Source: Fidelibacterota bacterium (GTDB lineage: Bacteria > Fidelibacterota > Marinisomatia > Marinisomatales > TCS55). Taken from it: a DNA stretch of 10,600 nt. Within the stretch, counting starts at the first letter, position 1. The number at the start of each line of letters is the position of its first letter. Where the stretch lies: contig PASZ01000033.1 in NCBI GenBank assembly GCA_002712245.1, forward strand, positions 5,402 through 16,001. The letters are read 5' to 3'. The position numbers and the translations under genes were made by a program. Shown in pieces: positions 1 to 8,026 of this stretch. The notes beneath the pieces are model-generated. The model had not been told where the DNA came from, did not search any database, and saw nothing but the letters and a program-made list of their open reading frames with translations.

Positions 1-855
1 GTTGAACCTGATTTAAACTCTGAAGAAGCAATTTCAAGGGCCTCTGTAGTAATAGATTGCACTCCATCTGGCATCGGTAGAAGCAATAAAGAAAACTATT
101 ATTCAAAATTTTCTGATAAAGTTAATGGTTTTATTGCTCAAGGTAGCGAGGATGGGTTCGGGATGAAGTATGCTAGAGGTATTAATGATTCAGTTATGAA
201 AGAAAATATTGAAAATAAATTTATCCAAGTTGTTTCATGTAACACACATAACATTTCATGTATTACTAACACCATAGCAATGAAAGAACAGGGCCCTGAC
301 AATCTAGAAGAAGGTCGTTTTATCTGCATCAGAAGAGCGAACGATACCAGTCAATCAGGAAGTTTCATTGCTGCTCCATCAGTAGGAATTCATGATAATG
401 ATAGCTTTGGATCACATCATGCAAAAGACTCATATGAGCTTTTCTCAACACTTGGGTATGATTTAAATATGTTTTCTTCTGCAATGAAAGTAAATAGTCA
501 ATACATGCACGTTTTATGGTTTTATTTAAAAACGAAGGAAACTATAACCCTAAATGATGTATTGGATAGGCTGCATGGCAATGATTTAGTTGCAACTACA
601 TCAAAAAATATGACATCTACTGTATTTTCTTTTGGTAGAGACCACGGTCATTTTGGAAGAATATTAAACCAGACTGTTGTTGTTGAGCAATCATTGCATG
701 TAAAAAATGATCATGAAGTATATGGTTTTTGTTTTACGCCTCAAGACGGAAATTCAATTTTAAGCAGTATTTCATCCACTGAACATTTTCTTTATCCACA
801 TTCCTTTGAAGATAAAGTTCAATGTTTAAGTGAACTTTTCTTTCAAGAAATTTGA
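1..855 (+). CDS. Type II (archaeal-like) glyceraldehyde-3-phosphate dehydrogenase, 5'-truncated by window edge
   Basis: The frame is open from base 1 to the TGA at 853-855, giving 284 visible residues; about 60 N-terminal residues, including the Rossmann dinucleotide loop, lie upstream. The family interconverts glyceraldehyde-3-phosphate and 1,3-bisphosphoglycerate using NAD(P) in the cytoplasm. Visible signatures resemble archaeal GAPDH rather than the bacterial GapA type: DCTPSGIG (visible residues 19-26), AQGSED, the nucleophile motif VVSCNTH with Cys80, IRRAND (Arg111-Arg112), GSHHAKD (His139-His140) and QYMHV, whose His170 probably matches the archaeal catalytic His. The motif after Cys-Asn-Thr is His-Asn instead of the usual Thr-Gly, so this is a divergent member. 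It overlaps the next gene by 4 bases. Superfamily membership is firm. Cofactor, direction, and whether it still makes 1,3-bisphosphoglycerate cannot be read here. Confidence 0.8.
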   Translation, partial: VEPDLNSEEAISRASVVIDCTPSGIGRSNKENYYSKFSDKVNGFIAQGSEDGFGMKYARGINDSVMKENIENKFIQVVSCNTHNISCITNTIAMKEQGPDNLEEGRFICIRRANDTSQSGSFIAAPSVGIHDNDSFGSHHAKDSYELFSTLGYDLNMFSSAMKVNSQYMHVLWFYLKTKETITLNDVLDRLHGNDLVATTSKNMTSTVFSFGRDHGHFGRILNQTVVVEQSLHVKNDHEVYGFCFTPQDGNSILSSISSTEHFLYPHSFEDKVQCLSELFFQEI

Positions 856-1496
856 ATATTACTGTTAAAAAAATAGTAACTGGCCCTTTTCAAGAAAATA
901 GCTTCATTGTTTGTTTAAATGATCAAAGCGAAGCAATATTAATTGATCCTGGAGATGAGCATCAGTTGATTATTGATCAAATTGACAAAGATAATCTTAA
1001 GCCCATAGTCATATTAAATACCCATGCGCATTTAGATCATATTGGGGCAGTATCTAAATTAAGAGATATCTACAATATTCCGTTTTATCTCCATAAGAAA
1101 GAAAGTATTATTCTTGATTCTTATGAGGCTAGCTGTGAATTATTTGGCCTACCTATAAAACAAAAACCAAAAGTTGATAAATGGCTTGAAGATGAGAATA
1201 ATTTGAGATTTGGAAATTTCTTGGTTAATATAATTAAAACACCTGGACATACTCCAGGTGGGATTTGCTTTGAAATTGAAAATCATATTTTTGTAGGTGA
1301 TACTCTATTCTTGGGTAGTGTAGGTAGAACTGATCTTCTTGGTGGAAATTGGGATGTATTGCAAAAATCATTAATTAATTTAATCAATTCAGTAGATCAT
1401 AATAAAATTATACACCCCGGCCATGGTGAAGATACCAAATTAAAGTATGAATTAATCTCCAATCCCTATTTAATTTCTCTCAATAATAATGTTTAG
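852..1496 (+). CDS. Metallo-beta-lactamase-fold hydrolase (glyoxalase II / YcbL-like)
   Basis: A 214-residue single-domain protein of the small glyoxalase II-like branch, which typically hydrolyses thioesters such as S-lactoylglutathione or related substrates. The full dinuclear metal set is visible: THAHLDH with His58, His60, Asp62 and His63; His133 in TPGHTPGG; Asp150 in VGDTLF; His191 in HPGHGE. It lacks the C-terminal substrate domain of classical GloB, and its length fits YcbL-type enzymes. The start is a TTG at 852 whose last two bases begin the GAPDH stop codon. An in-frame TGA at 831 and no other start codon in between make TTG the only credible start, and the N-terminus it gives is typical of the family. 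No Shine-Dalgarno sequence is seen, so initiation is probably coupled to the upstream gene. The substrate is unknown; methylglyoxal or thioester detoxification next to a triose-phosphate enzyme is plausible but inferred. Confidence 0.85.
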   Translation: MNITVKKIVTGPFQENSFIVCLNDQSEAILIDPGDEHQLIIDQIDKDNLKPIVILNTHAHLDHIGAVSKLRDIYNIPFYLHKKESIILDSYEASCELFGLPIKQKPKVDKWLEDENNLRFGNFLVNIIKTPGHTPGGICFEIENHIFVGDTLFLGSVGRTDLLGGNWDVLQKSLINLINSVDHNKIIHPGHGEDTKLKYELISNPYLISLNNNV

Positions 1497-1504
1497 AATA
1501 TTTA

Positions 1505-2449
1505 ATGAAAATCATAGATTATTTTAACAATTCAGATAAGACACTTTTTAGCTATGAAATTATTCCACCATTTAGAGGAGGATCATTGCAAAAAGTATTT
1601 GAATTAGTAGAGCAATTGATGCCATTTAACCCTCCCTTTATAGATCTAACTAGTCGGTCAGCTGAGTCATATTATCAGGATGATGGAAGTGGTCAGTTAA
1701 GTCAACATATCAGAAGAAAGCGTCCAGGTACGATTGGAATAAGTGCTGCTATAAAAAATAAATTTAATATTGAAACAGTTCCACACATTTTATGCAATGG
1801 TTTTACCAAAGAAGAAACAGAAGATGCGTTAATTGAACTTAACTATTTAGGGATAAACAATGTATTAGCTGTTCGTGGAGATGAATTAAGAACAAATCCA
1901 ATTGACGATAAAAAAAACAGAAACAAATATGCAAGCGATCTTGTCACGCAGATTTATGAAATGAATTCAGGTAAATATCTTGAACCATTAATTGATCCAT
2001 TCAAAACAAATTTTTGTATTGGAGTTGGCGGTTATCCTGAAAAACATTTTGAAGCCAATGATATGAATACAGATATTAAAAAACTAAAACAGAAAGTTGA
2101 TAATGGCGCTGATTATATTGTGACACAAATGTTCTATGATAATAAAGCATACTTTAAATTTGTTGAGATGTGCAAAAAAGAGGGAATAGATAAACCTATT
2201 ATTCCTGGAATAAAAATTTTATCAACAGAATCGCACTTAACAATGTTGCCAAAACATTTCCATATTAATCTCCCAAGCGAGCTGATTAGCGCTGTTGAGG
2301 GTAAATCAAAAACTGAAATTAGAAATGCTGGAATCAATTGGGCGGTAAAGCAAGTAAATGAGCTGATTGAGGCTAAAGTGCCTTGTGTTCATTTCTATAT
2401 AATGACGTCGGCAAAATCAGCTATTCAAGTAGTTTCTGAATTCATTTAA
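1505..2449 (+). CDS. metF: 5,10-methylenetetrahydrofolate reductase
   Basis: Reduces 5,10-methylene-THF to 5-methyl-THF, the methyl donor for methionine synthesis. It is a cytoplasmic FAD-containing TIM-barrel enzyme. At 314 residues it has the bacterial MetF length, without the eukaryotic regulatory domain. Visible motifs are FSYEIIPP with Glu18 (equivalent to catalytic Glu28 of E. coli), the HILCNGFTKEE helix start (94-104), LAVRGD with Asp126 (equivalent to Asp120), the GVGGYPEKH substrate/flavin loop (173-181), and ADYIVTQMFYD with Gln208 (equivalent to Gln183), then IPGIKIL. The KRPGTIGI and EETEDALIELN stretches resemble the Bacteroidetes-side type. The segment after the beta-strand near residue 47 reads DLTSRSAES, where I recall a TYHREE-like motif in relatives, so that loop looks altered. 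It starts 8 bases after the hydrolase at an ATG without a clear ribosome binding site. Confidence 0.93.
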   Translation: MKIIDYFNNSDKTLFSYEIIPPFRGGSLQKVFELVEQLMPFNPPFIDLTSRSAESYYQDDGSGQLSQHIRRKRPGTIGISAAIKNKFNIETVPHILCNGFTKEETEDALIELNYLGINNVLAVRGDELRTNPIDDKKNRNKYASDLVTQIYEMNSGKYLEPLIDPFKTNFCIGVGGYPEKHFEANDMNTDIKKLKQKVDNGADYIVTQMFYDNKAYFKFVEMCKKEGIDKPIIPGIKILSTESHLTMLPKHFHINLPSELISAVEGKSKTEIRNAGINWAVKQVNELIEAKVPCVHFYIMTSAKSAIQVVSEFI

Positions 2450-2455
2450 TATAAA

Positions 2456-3805
2456 ATGAAAATTACAGTAGAATCTTTTGCAAAGACTTTGTTTTCATTG
2501 ATAAATGAAAACAAGAAGCTATTGATTGGTCTTTCTGGAGGTATGGATTCTGTCGTTTTATTGGATTTATGCAAAAAAATAATACCACCTAGAAAGTTAC
2601 TCGCAATACATATCAACCATGGCTTAACAATAGAATCGGATAATCATGAAAAATTTGTTCATAAAATATGCATCGATAAAAAAATACCCTTGATTCTAAA
2701 AGCTGAAAAAAGAACTAAAAAAAGAAATGAAAGTGATGAGATGTGGGCAAGAAGAATTAGATATAATCATTACTTTAAAACATTAGTTGAAAAAAACTAT
2801 GATTATGTTCTTACTGCACACCATGCAAATGATAATTGTGAAACAATCATTATGAATTTAGATAATGGATGTTCAATCAATGGATTAAAGGGAATACCCC
2901 CAGTAAATGGTAAAGTTATAAGACCTTTAATAGGTTATAAAAAAATTGATATAATCAATTACGCTAAATCAAATAAAATCAAACATGTTGATGATTTATC
3001 TAATAATGACTTATCAATAAAAAGAAATTATGTTAGAAAAAAAGTCCTAACTAAATTTGAAGAAATTGATAAAGATATTATAAATAAATTTTCCAATATA
3101 TCAAATAAGGCAACTGAATCTGTTTCTAAGCTTAATTTGATAATTAAGTCATTTGCTCAAAGTATACCAAAAAATTCACTAGGGTATATTGAAATTAAAG
3201 ATGAAGAACTTAATTATTTCACTACTTATCATAAACTTACATTGATTAAAGAAATAATAGGTGAAACAAATTTACCATGGAGATCTCATAAATTTAACTT
3301 GCTTAAGGATTACATTTCAAAATCAAAAACTGGATCAAACTTAAGACTAAACGAAAGCTGGATGATCTTAAGAGATAGAAAAAAATGGATCTTAAATCAA
3401 AATAAAATAAGAAAAACAAATACCACTATTGATAAATTTGGAAAATATATCCTTAATAATGGCTATTCTTTATTGTTGTCAAAAACTGATAAATCAATGT
3501 TTATTAATGATAAAAATATAGAAGTCATAGATTATGATAAAATTAAAAATAAAAATCTTAAGATCAGATCATGGGAACATGGAGACTGGTTTCAGCCGCT
3601 TGGTATGCAAGGAAAGAAAAAAATTTCAGACTTTTTAGTTGATTGTAAAATTGATTGCTTTGAAAAAGAAAACCAACTTGTGCTAACAGCTAATAATGAT
3701 ATTATTTGGCTTTGTGGAAAAAGAATTAGCGATAAGGTTAAAGTGACAAAAAATACTTCAACAATGATGGAACTTTCATATGAAAAATATGTACAATATG
3801 ATTGA
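2456..3805 (+). CDS. tilS: tRNA(Ile)-lysidine synthase
   Basis: Uses ATP and lysine to convert the wobble cytidine of the CAU-anticodon tRNA-Ile to lysidine, so that it reads AUA and is charged with Ile; normally essential in bacteria. The 449-residue protein shows the N-type ATP-pyrophosphatase P-loop SGGMDS (27-32), HINHGL (52-57), RRIRY (99-103), the AHHANDNCET motif (121-130), a RPLIGYKK segment and RNYVR (190-194). The C-terminal TilS domain is recognisable around residues 370-435 with GDWFQPLGMQGKKK-ISDFL and a late IIWLCGKRISDK-type strand. The protein is very rich in Lys, Asn and Ile, in keeping with the AT-rich genome. It begins 6 bases after metF and its 3' end overlaps hpt. The tilS-hpt-ftsH order is widespread in bacteria and supports the call. 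Confidence 0.95.
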   Translation: MKITVESFAKTLFSLINENKKLLIGLSGGMDSVVLLDLCKKIIPPRKLLAIHINHGLTIESDNHEKFVHKICIDKKIPLILKAEKRTKKRNESDEMWARRIRYNHYFKTLVEKNYDYVLTAHHANDNCETIIMNLDNGCSINGLKGIPPVNGKVIRPLIGYKKIDIINYAKSNKIKHVDDLSNNDLSIKRNYVRKKVLTKFEEIDKDIINKFSNISNKATESVSKLNLIIKSFAQSIPKNSLGYIEIKDEELNYFTTYHKLTLIKEIIGETNLPWRSHKFNLLKDYISKSKTGSNLRLNESWMILRDRKKWILNQNKIRKTNTTIDKFGKYILNNGYSLLLSKTDKSMFINDKNIEVIDYDKIKNKNLKIRSWEHGDWFQPLGMQGKKKISDFLVDCKIDCFEKENQLVLTANNDIIWLCGKRISDKVKVTKNTSTMMELSYEKYVQYD

Positions 3806-4328
3806 ACCAAAAAATCTAAAAGAGGTAATTTCCAAAGAGGAATTAAGCTTAAGAATTACAGAGATTGGTGCTGAAATATCTGATAGTTATAATTTAGAAT
3901 CTGTAGTTTTTATTGTGGTTTTAAATGGTAGTTTTATATTTGCATCAGATTTGATTAGAGCTGTGAATATTGAATGCGAAGTTGATTTTATTAAAGTTAC
4001 TAGTTATTCAGGAATGAAATCTGAGGGAAAAATTAATTTTGAAAAAGATTTATCTACAGAAATAGCTGGAAAAAATATCATTATTGTCGAAGATATCATA
4101 GATACTGGAAATACTATTAGTTTTATAAAAGAATTTATTGATAATAAAAATCCAAAATCGTTGAAAATAGCCACTCTACTCTTAAAACCTAAAATTGCAA
4201 AGCTTGATTTTAAGATTGATTGGGTAGGTTTTGAAATTTCACCAGAATTTGTTGTAGGATATGGCTTGGATTATAATCAAAAATTAAGGAATTTAAATGC
4301 AGTATATAGACTTGGGGGAGTTAATTAA
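3780..4328 (+). CDS. hpt: Hypoxanthine phosphoribosyltransferase
   Basis: A purine salvage enzyme that joins hypoxanthine (often also guanine) to PRPP, giving IMP or GMP in the cytoplasm. Type I PRTase features are clear: LNGSFIFASDL (48-58), the flexible-loop segment VTSYSGMKSEG (73-83), the PRPP loop VEDIIDTGNT (103-112) with its acidic pair, and the C-terminal base-binding block WVGFEISPEFVVGYGLDY (148-165). Length (182 residues) is usual. Three in-frame ATGs lie at the 5' end (3780, 3789, 3798). The first overlaps tilS by 26 bases and the last by 8; homologue lengths allow any of them. A weak GGA lies before the first. It is followed by ftsH after 3 bases. Confidence 0.94.
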   Translation: MKNMYNMIEPKNLKEVISKEELSLRITEIGAEISDSYNLESVVFIVVLNGSFIFASDLIRAVNIECEVDFIKVTSYSGMKSEGKINFEKDLSTEIAGKNIIIVEDIIDTGNTISFIKEFIDNKNPKSLKIATLLLKPKIAKLDFKIDWVGFEISPEFVVGYGLDYNQKLRNLNAVYRLGGVN

Positions 4329-4331
4329 GAA

Positions 4332-6329
4332 ATGAATTCTAATTCAAACAATATAAATAAAAAGAAATCAAATAATCAGAACAAAAAGACTGATCCTGGA
4401 CTAGATAAAAATCCTGACAATTTTGAATGGAAAAAAGCTAGCAAATCTAGTTTTGTTTGGATCTTTATTTTAGTTTCAGCAGTTTTCTTGTCAAATTTCT
4501 TTACAAACCCAAATGGCGATGAAGTTGAAGTTCAGTATTCACAATATCGATCATTTTTAAACAAAGGGTTGATATTAAAAGCGCAAATTGTTGATGAGGT
4601 ATTCCATGGAGAGCTTGCTCAGGTACAGACAATAACTAACAGGCGGGGTTCATCAGTTGACTTAAAAAGATTCAGATTAAAATTGCCATTTATTGATAGA
4701 GATGTAATGAATGAATGGGATAAAAATGGTGTTGACTATAGCTTTAAACAGCAAACTGTTGATTGGACAGGTTATTTTCTTAATCTTTTGCCCTGGATAG
4801 TAATTTTAGGTTTTTGGATTTTTCTTATGAGAAGAATGCAAGGCGGTGGCGGTGGAATGAAATCAATATTCAACTTTGGTAAAAGCAAGGCAAAGATTTG
4901 GACATCAGATATGCCTAAAGTGACTTTTGATGATGTTGCGGGATGCGTAGAAGGAAAAGAAGAGCTCCGTGAAGTTGTTGAATTTTTAAAAAAACCTAAA
5001 CAATTTCAAAAATTAGGCGCCAAGATTCCCAGAGGTGTTCTTCTTGTAGGTCAACCGGGAACTGGAAAAACTTTATTAGCTAGAGCGGTAGCGGGTGAAG
5101 CAAATGTTGCTTTTTTTAGTCTTAGTGGAGCAGATTTTGTTGAAATGTTTGTAGGAGTTGGAGCATCAAGAGTAAGAGATCTTTTTGAGCAAGGAAAGCG
5201 CAACCAGCCTTGTATAATCTTTATTGATGAATTAGATGCTGTTGGAAGACAAAGAGGCGCAGGTTTAGGGGGAGGGCATGATGAAAGAGAACAAACATTG
5301 AACGCCTTATTAGTTGAGATGGATGGTTTCGAGTCAAATGAAGATATAATTTTAATGGCAGCAACTAATCGACCGGATGTACTCGATGCTGCGTTGCTTC
5401 GCCCTGGACGATTTGATAGGCAGATTGTTGTTGATGTTCCTGATTTAAAAGGCAGACTCGGTATTCTTAAGGTGCATTCGAAAAAAATTGTAATGAACGA
5501 TAAAAAGGTAAATTTAGAAGCGATTGCGCAAGGCACACCTGGAATGGTTGGAGCTGATCTTGAAAATATTGTTAATGAAGCAGCATTATTAGCTGCAAGA
5601 AAAAAGAAAAAATCTGTTGAGATGGCTGATTTTGAAGAGGCAAAAGATAAAGTGATGATGGGTGTGCAAAGGACAAGTGTTGTTTTATCTGATGAAGAAA
5701 AAAAGATTACAGCTTATCATGAAGGAGGCCATACTCTTGTTGCAGCGAGAACTAAAGGTGCTGATCCGGTTCATAAAGTCACAATCATACCTAGGGGTAG
5801 AGCATTAGGCGTTACAATGCAGCTGCCTATTGATGAAAAGCATGGATATTCGAGAGAATATATTACTGGAAGGTTAGCAATTTTAATGGGTGGAAGAGCG
5901 GCAGAGGAATTAATCTTTAAAGAAATGACTACTGGAGCTGGAAATGATATTGAGCAAGCTACAAGCATTGCTAGAAAGATGGTATGTGAATGGGGTATGA
6001 GTGATGTTGTTGGTCCTATGAATTTTGGAAAGAAAAATGAAGAGATTTTTCTTGGTAGAGAGATTCAAAGTCAGCGTGATTATTCTGAAGAAATGGCAAA
6101 AACCATCGATGAAGAAGTAGTTAAGATAGTTAGAAAAGCACAGCTAACCGCAAAGAAAATTTTAAAGAAGGACATTTCTAAATTGCATAAAATTGCTGAA
6201 GCATTATTAAAATATGAAACAATTAATGGTGAAGATGTTTTATCCATTGTGAATGGAAAAAAAATAAGACCTTCAAAGAATGGTTCTGCAGCTCCAAAGG
6301 CGCCCAAAAAAACTACAAGAAAAAATTAA
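4332..6329 (+). CDS. ftsH: ATP-dependent zinc metalloprotease FtsH
   Basis: A membrane-anchored hexameric AAA+ protease that degrades misassembled membrane proteins and selected regulators. The 665-residue layout is: an Asn/Lys-rich cytoplasmic tail (1-38), transmembrane segment 1 (about 41-57), an extracytoplasmic domain to about 146, transmembrane segment 2 (about 147-166) followed by a GGGGG linker, then the AAA module with Walker A GQPGTGKT (240-247), pore loop FVGVG (273-277), Walker [10 protein letters not shown] (295-303) and second region of homology [18 protein letters not shown] (346-363). The zinc site is HEGGH (463-467), with Asp539 in [12 protein letters not shown] as probable third ligand. 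The third motif position is Gly where Ala is commoner; the ligands are intact. The C-terminal tail is basic and rich in Lys, Pro and Ala. GGAG lies 11 bases before the ATG, one of the few Shine-Dalgarno-like sites here. It is the last gene before a terminator. Confidence 0.97.
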   Translation: MNSNSNNINKKKSNNQNKKTDPGLDKNPDNFEWKKASKSSFVWIFILVSAVFLSNFFTNPNGDEVEVQYSQYRSFLNKGLILKAQIVDEVFHGELAQVQTITNRRGSSVDLKRFRLKLPFIDRDVMNEWDKNGVDYSFKQQTVDWTGYFLNLLPWIVILGFWIFLMRRMQGGGGGMKSIFNFGKSKAKIWTSDMPKVTFDDVAGCVEGKEELREVVEFLKKPKQFQKLGAKIPRGVLLVGQPGTGKTLLARAVAGEANVAFFSLSGADFVEMFVGVGASRVRDLFEQGKRNQPCIIFIDELDAVGRQRGAGLGGGHDEREQTLNALLVEMDGFESNEDIILMAATNRPDVLDAALLRPGRFDRQIVVDVPDLKGRLGILKVHSKKIVMNDKKVNLEAIAQGTPGMVGADLENIVNEAALLAARKKKKSVEMADFEEAKDKVMMGVQRTSVVLSDEEKKITAYHEGGHTLVAARTKGADPVHKVTIIPRGRALGVTMQLPIDEKHGYSREYITGRLAILMGGRAAEELIFKEMTTGAGNDIEQATSIARKMVCEWGMSDVVGPMNFGKKNEEIFLGREIQSQRDYSEEMAKTIDEEVVKIVRKAQLTAKKILKKDISKLHKIAEALLKYETINGEDVLSIVNGKKIRPSKNGSAAPKAPKKTTRKN

Positions 6330-6358
6330 TTTACAATTAATATTTAAATTAGTTCAAT

Positions 6359-6385
6359 AAAGCGCCTTTTGATAAGGCGCTTTTT
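6359..6385 (+). terminator. Rho-independent terminator after ftsH
   Basis: AAAGCGCCTT (6359-6368) pairs perfectly with AAGGCGCTTT (6374-6383) around the 5-base loop TTGAT, giving a 10-bp stem with a GCGCC core. It runs into a T tract (6381-6385). It stands 29 bases after the ftsH stop and is the only strong hairpin of this kind between genes in the window, so it marks the end of the left transcription unit. It also sits only 11 bases before the folP start, which leaves little room for a conventional promoter downstream of it. Confidence 0.9.
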
Positions 6386-6396
6386 GTATATATAAG

Positions 6397-7233
6397 ATGA
6401 ATAAAGAAAAATTTAAACTTTGGTTAGATGACCCAGATCATTGCTTGATAATGGGAATAATAAATATGACACCAGATTCATTTAGCGATGGAGGAAAATT
6501 TAACTCAATTAACAGTGCCATTGATTATGCATATAAGCTATTGGATACTGGTGCAGATATACTTGATATTGGTGGAGAATCTTCACGACCCGGAGCAGAT
6601 CCAGTTTCAGATATTGAAGAAATCAATCGCATATCGCCTTTAATAAAAGAGTTAGGTAAAAATGATAATTGCTTGATTTCTATTGATACTTATAAATCTT
6701 CAACAGCTAAATTTGGGCTTGATAATGGAGTAGCTATTATTAATGATATTTCTGGATTAACATATGATTCAAAAATGGCAAGCGTTATTTCCAATTTCAA
6801 TGCACCGGTTGTAGTAATGCATATGAAAGGTGCCCCTAAAACCATGCAAAAAAATCCAAATTACTTTGATTTAATTAAAGAAATTAAAAGTTTTTTCTCT
6901 AAACAAATAGAATTTGCAATTAAAAATGGTATCAATAGAAAAAATATTATCCTAGACCCTGGTATAGGATTTGGAAAGGAGTTAAATGATAATTTTGAAA
7001 TCATAGGTAAATTAGATCAAATTTGTGATATGGGATATCCTGTTTTAGTTGGCCCTTCCAGAAAAGCATTTATTGGTGAAACACTAAATTTGCCTGTAAA
7101 TGAACGATTAGAGGGAAGTTTAGCAGCTGCTAATGCATGTTTAATGAATGGAGCAAAAATTATTAGAGTTCATGATGTCGATGAAACAAAGAAAAGCCTA
7201 TCAATTATTAAAAAAATTATTGGAAGTGCATAA
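6397..7233 (+). CDS. folP: Dihydropteroate synthase
   Basis: Condenses 6-hydroxymethyl-dihydropterin pyrophosphate with p-aminobenzoate to give dihydropteroate in folate synthesis; it is the sulfonamide target. The 278-residue TIM barrel contains all family loops: IMGIINMTPDSFSDGG (18-33) with Asn23, GGESSRPG (59-66), SIDTYK (95-100), INDISG (115-120), MHMKG (141-145), DPGIGFGK (187-194), GPSRK (219-223) and RVHDV (257-261). Loop 2 has Ser where many bacteria have Thr (ESSRPG for ESTRPG), which is a common natural variant. The Glu at its start differs from the GYSSRPG form I recall in Bacteroidetes. The start is an ATG just after the ftsH terminator with no Shine-Dalgarno sequence; the next in-frame Met is residue 19, too late for a complete barrel. 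The stop codon abuts the cdaA start directly. Confidence 0.96.
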   Translation: MNKEKFKLWLDDPDHCLIMGIINMTPDSFSDGGKFNSINSAIDYAYKLLDTGADILDIGGESSRPGADPVSDIEEINRISPLIKELGKNDNCLISIDTYKSSTAKFGLDNGVAIINDISGLTYDSKMASVISNFNAPVVVMHMKGAPKTMQKNPNYFDLIKEIKSFFSKQIEFAIKNGINRKNIILDPGIGFGKELNDNFEIIGKLDQICDMGYPVLVGPSRKAFIGETLNLPVNERLEGSLAAANACLMNGAKIIRVHDVDETKKSLSIIKKIIGSA

Positions 7234-8010
7234 ATGGTTCTTTTTGAAATAGGTTTTTTAACTATAACGCTTATTGATCTTATTGATTTAACTCTAGTGA
7301 GCTGGCTTTTTCATAAAATATATCTTTATTTTAGAGGAACTAGAGCCGGTCAGATGCTTGTTGGTTTAATTATTTTAATGATTGGATCATTTGTTTTTAA
7401 TGCCTTTGGGTTTAGCGCATCTTCGTGGTTAGTAAACCAATTTCAAACTGTTTTAGTAGTGGCATTTGTGATTTTATTCCAACCAGAACTTAGAAGACTT
7501 TTAATTTATGTAGGTCAAACACGATTTTTTCAGCAAATCTTTAGAGTTGGAGCACCTAAAACTATAACAGCTATTGTAGAAGCTACGTCACAACTTAAAG
7601 AAAAAGGTTGGGGTGGATTAATTGTCATTCAAAGAGAGACTGGATTGCGATCGTATAAAGATCAAGGAACTCTATTAAGAGCTGAAGTTACTACTCCATT
7701 ATTACTATCAATCTTTAGCCCCTCTTCACCTTTACATGATGGTGCAGTCATTGTTCAAAATGATTTAATTGATTCTGCTGCCTGCATTTTGCCTCTCACT
7801 GAAAGTAAAATGGTTGATCCAGAAATGGGTACAAGACATAGAGCTGTGCTTGGTATTTCAGAAGAGACTGATGCTATTGTAATTTTAATATCGGAAGAAA
7901 GATCTCAAATATCCGTTGCTGAGAATTCGCGTTTTGTTGAAATTGATATGGATGATACTGCTTTAACGGAGTATCTTAATGATAAAATGTTTATTTCATC
8001 AGGTGATTAG
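7234..8010 (+). CDS. cdaA: Diadenylate cyclase (CdaA/DacA type)
   Basis: Makes the second messenger cyclic di-AMP from two ATP at the cytoplasmic membrane; in other bacteria c-di-AMP controls potassium, osmotic balance and cell-wall homeostasis. The 258-residue protein has three predicted N-terminal transmembrane segments (about 10-32, 40-58, 66-84), then the FQPELRRLL junction, then a DAC (DisA_N) domain. Catalytic motifs are LHDGAVIV with Asp169-Gly170-Ala171 and GTRHRAVLG with Thr200-Arg201-His202-Arg203. It starts on the base after the folP stop, with a GGAAG 7 bases upstream, so translation is probably coupled. The Firmicute partners cdaR and glmM are not adjacent. Pairing with folP instead is, as I recall, common on the Bacteroidetes side of the bacterial tree. 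Confidence 0.95.
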   Translation: MVLFEIGFLTITLIDLIDLTLVSWLFHKIYLYFRGTRAGQMLVGLIILMIGSFVFNAFGFSASSWLVNQFQTVLVVAFVILFQPELRRLLIYVGQTRFFQQIFRVGAPKTITAIVEATSQLKEKGWGGLIVIQRETGLRSYKDQGTLLRAEVTTPLLLSIFSPSSPLHDGAVIVQNDLIDSAACILPLTESKMVDPEMGTRHRAVLGISEETDAIVILISEERSQISVAENSRFVEIDMDDTALTEYLNDKMFISSGD

Positions 8011-8026
8011 AATATTAATTTGATAT

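Noticed and set aside
1240..1260. Perfect 8-bp inverted repeat with a 5-base loop (CACCTGGA / TCCAGGTG) inside the hydrolase gene.
   Set aside because: It encodes the repeated Pro-Gly of the conserved TPGHTPGG metal motif and has no T tract after it, so coding constraint explains it.
5051..5536. Long open frame (161 codons) on the minus strand within ftsH.
   Set aside because: It is antisense to the highly conserved AAA domain, resembles no protein I know, and is the expected by-product of ftsH codon use. Other antisense frames (138-329, 2134-2337, 3592-3810, 5771-5968, 6080-6307, 8361-8570, 9372-9641) were rejected likewise.
6369..6396. TTGATA and TATAAG with 16-base spacing, resembling a sigma70 promoter for folP.
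   Set aside because: The -35 would lie in the terminator loop and the start of transcription would fall inside folP, downstream of its ATG, so it cannot serve this start.
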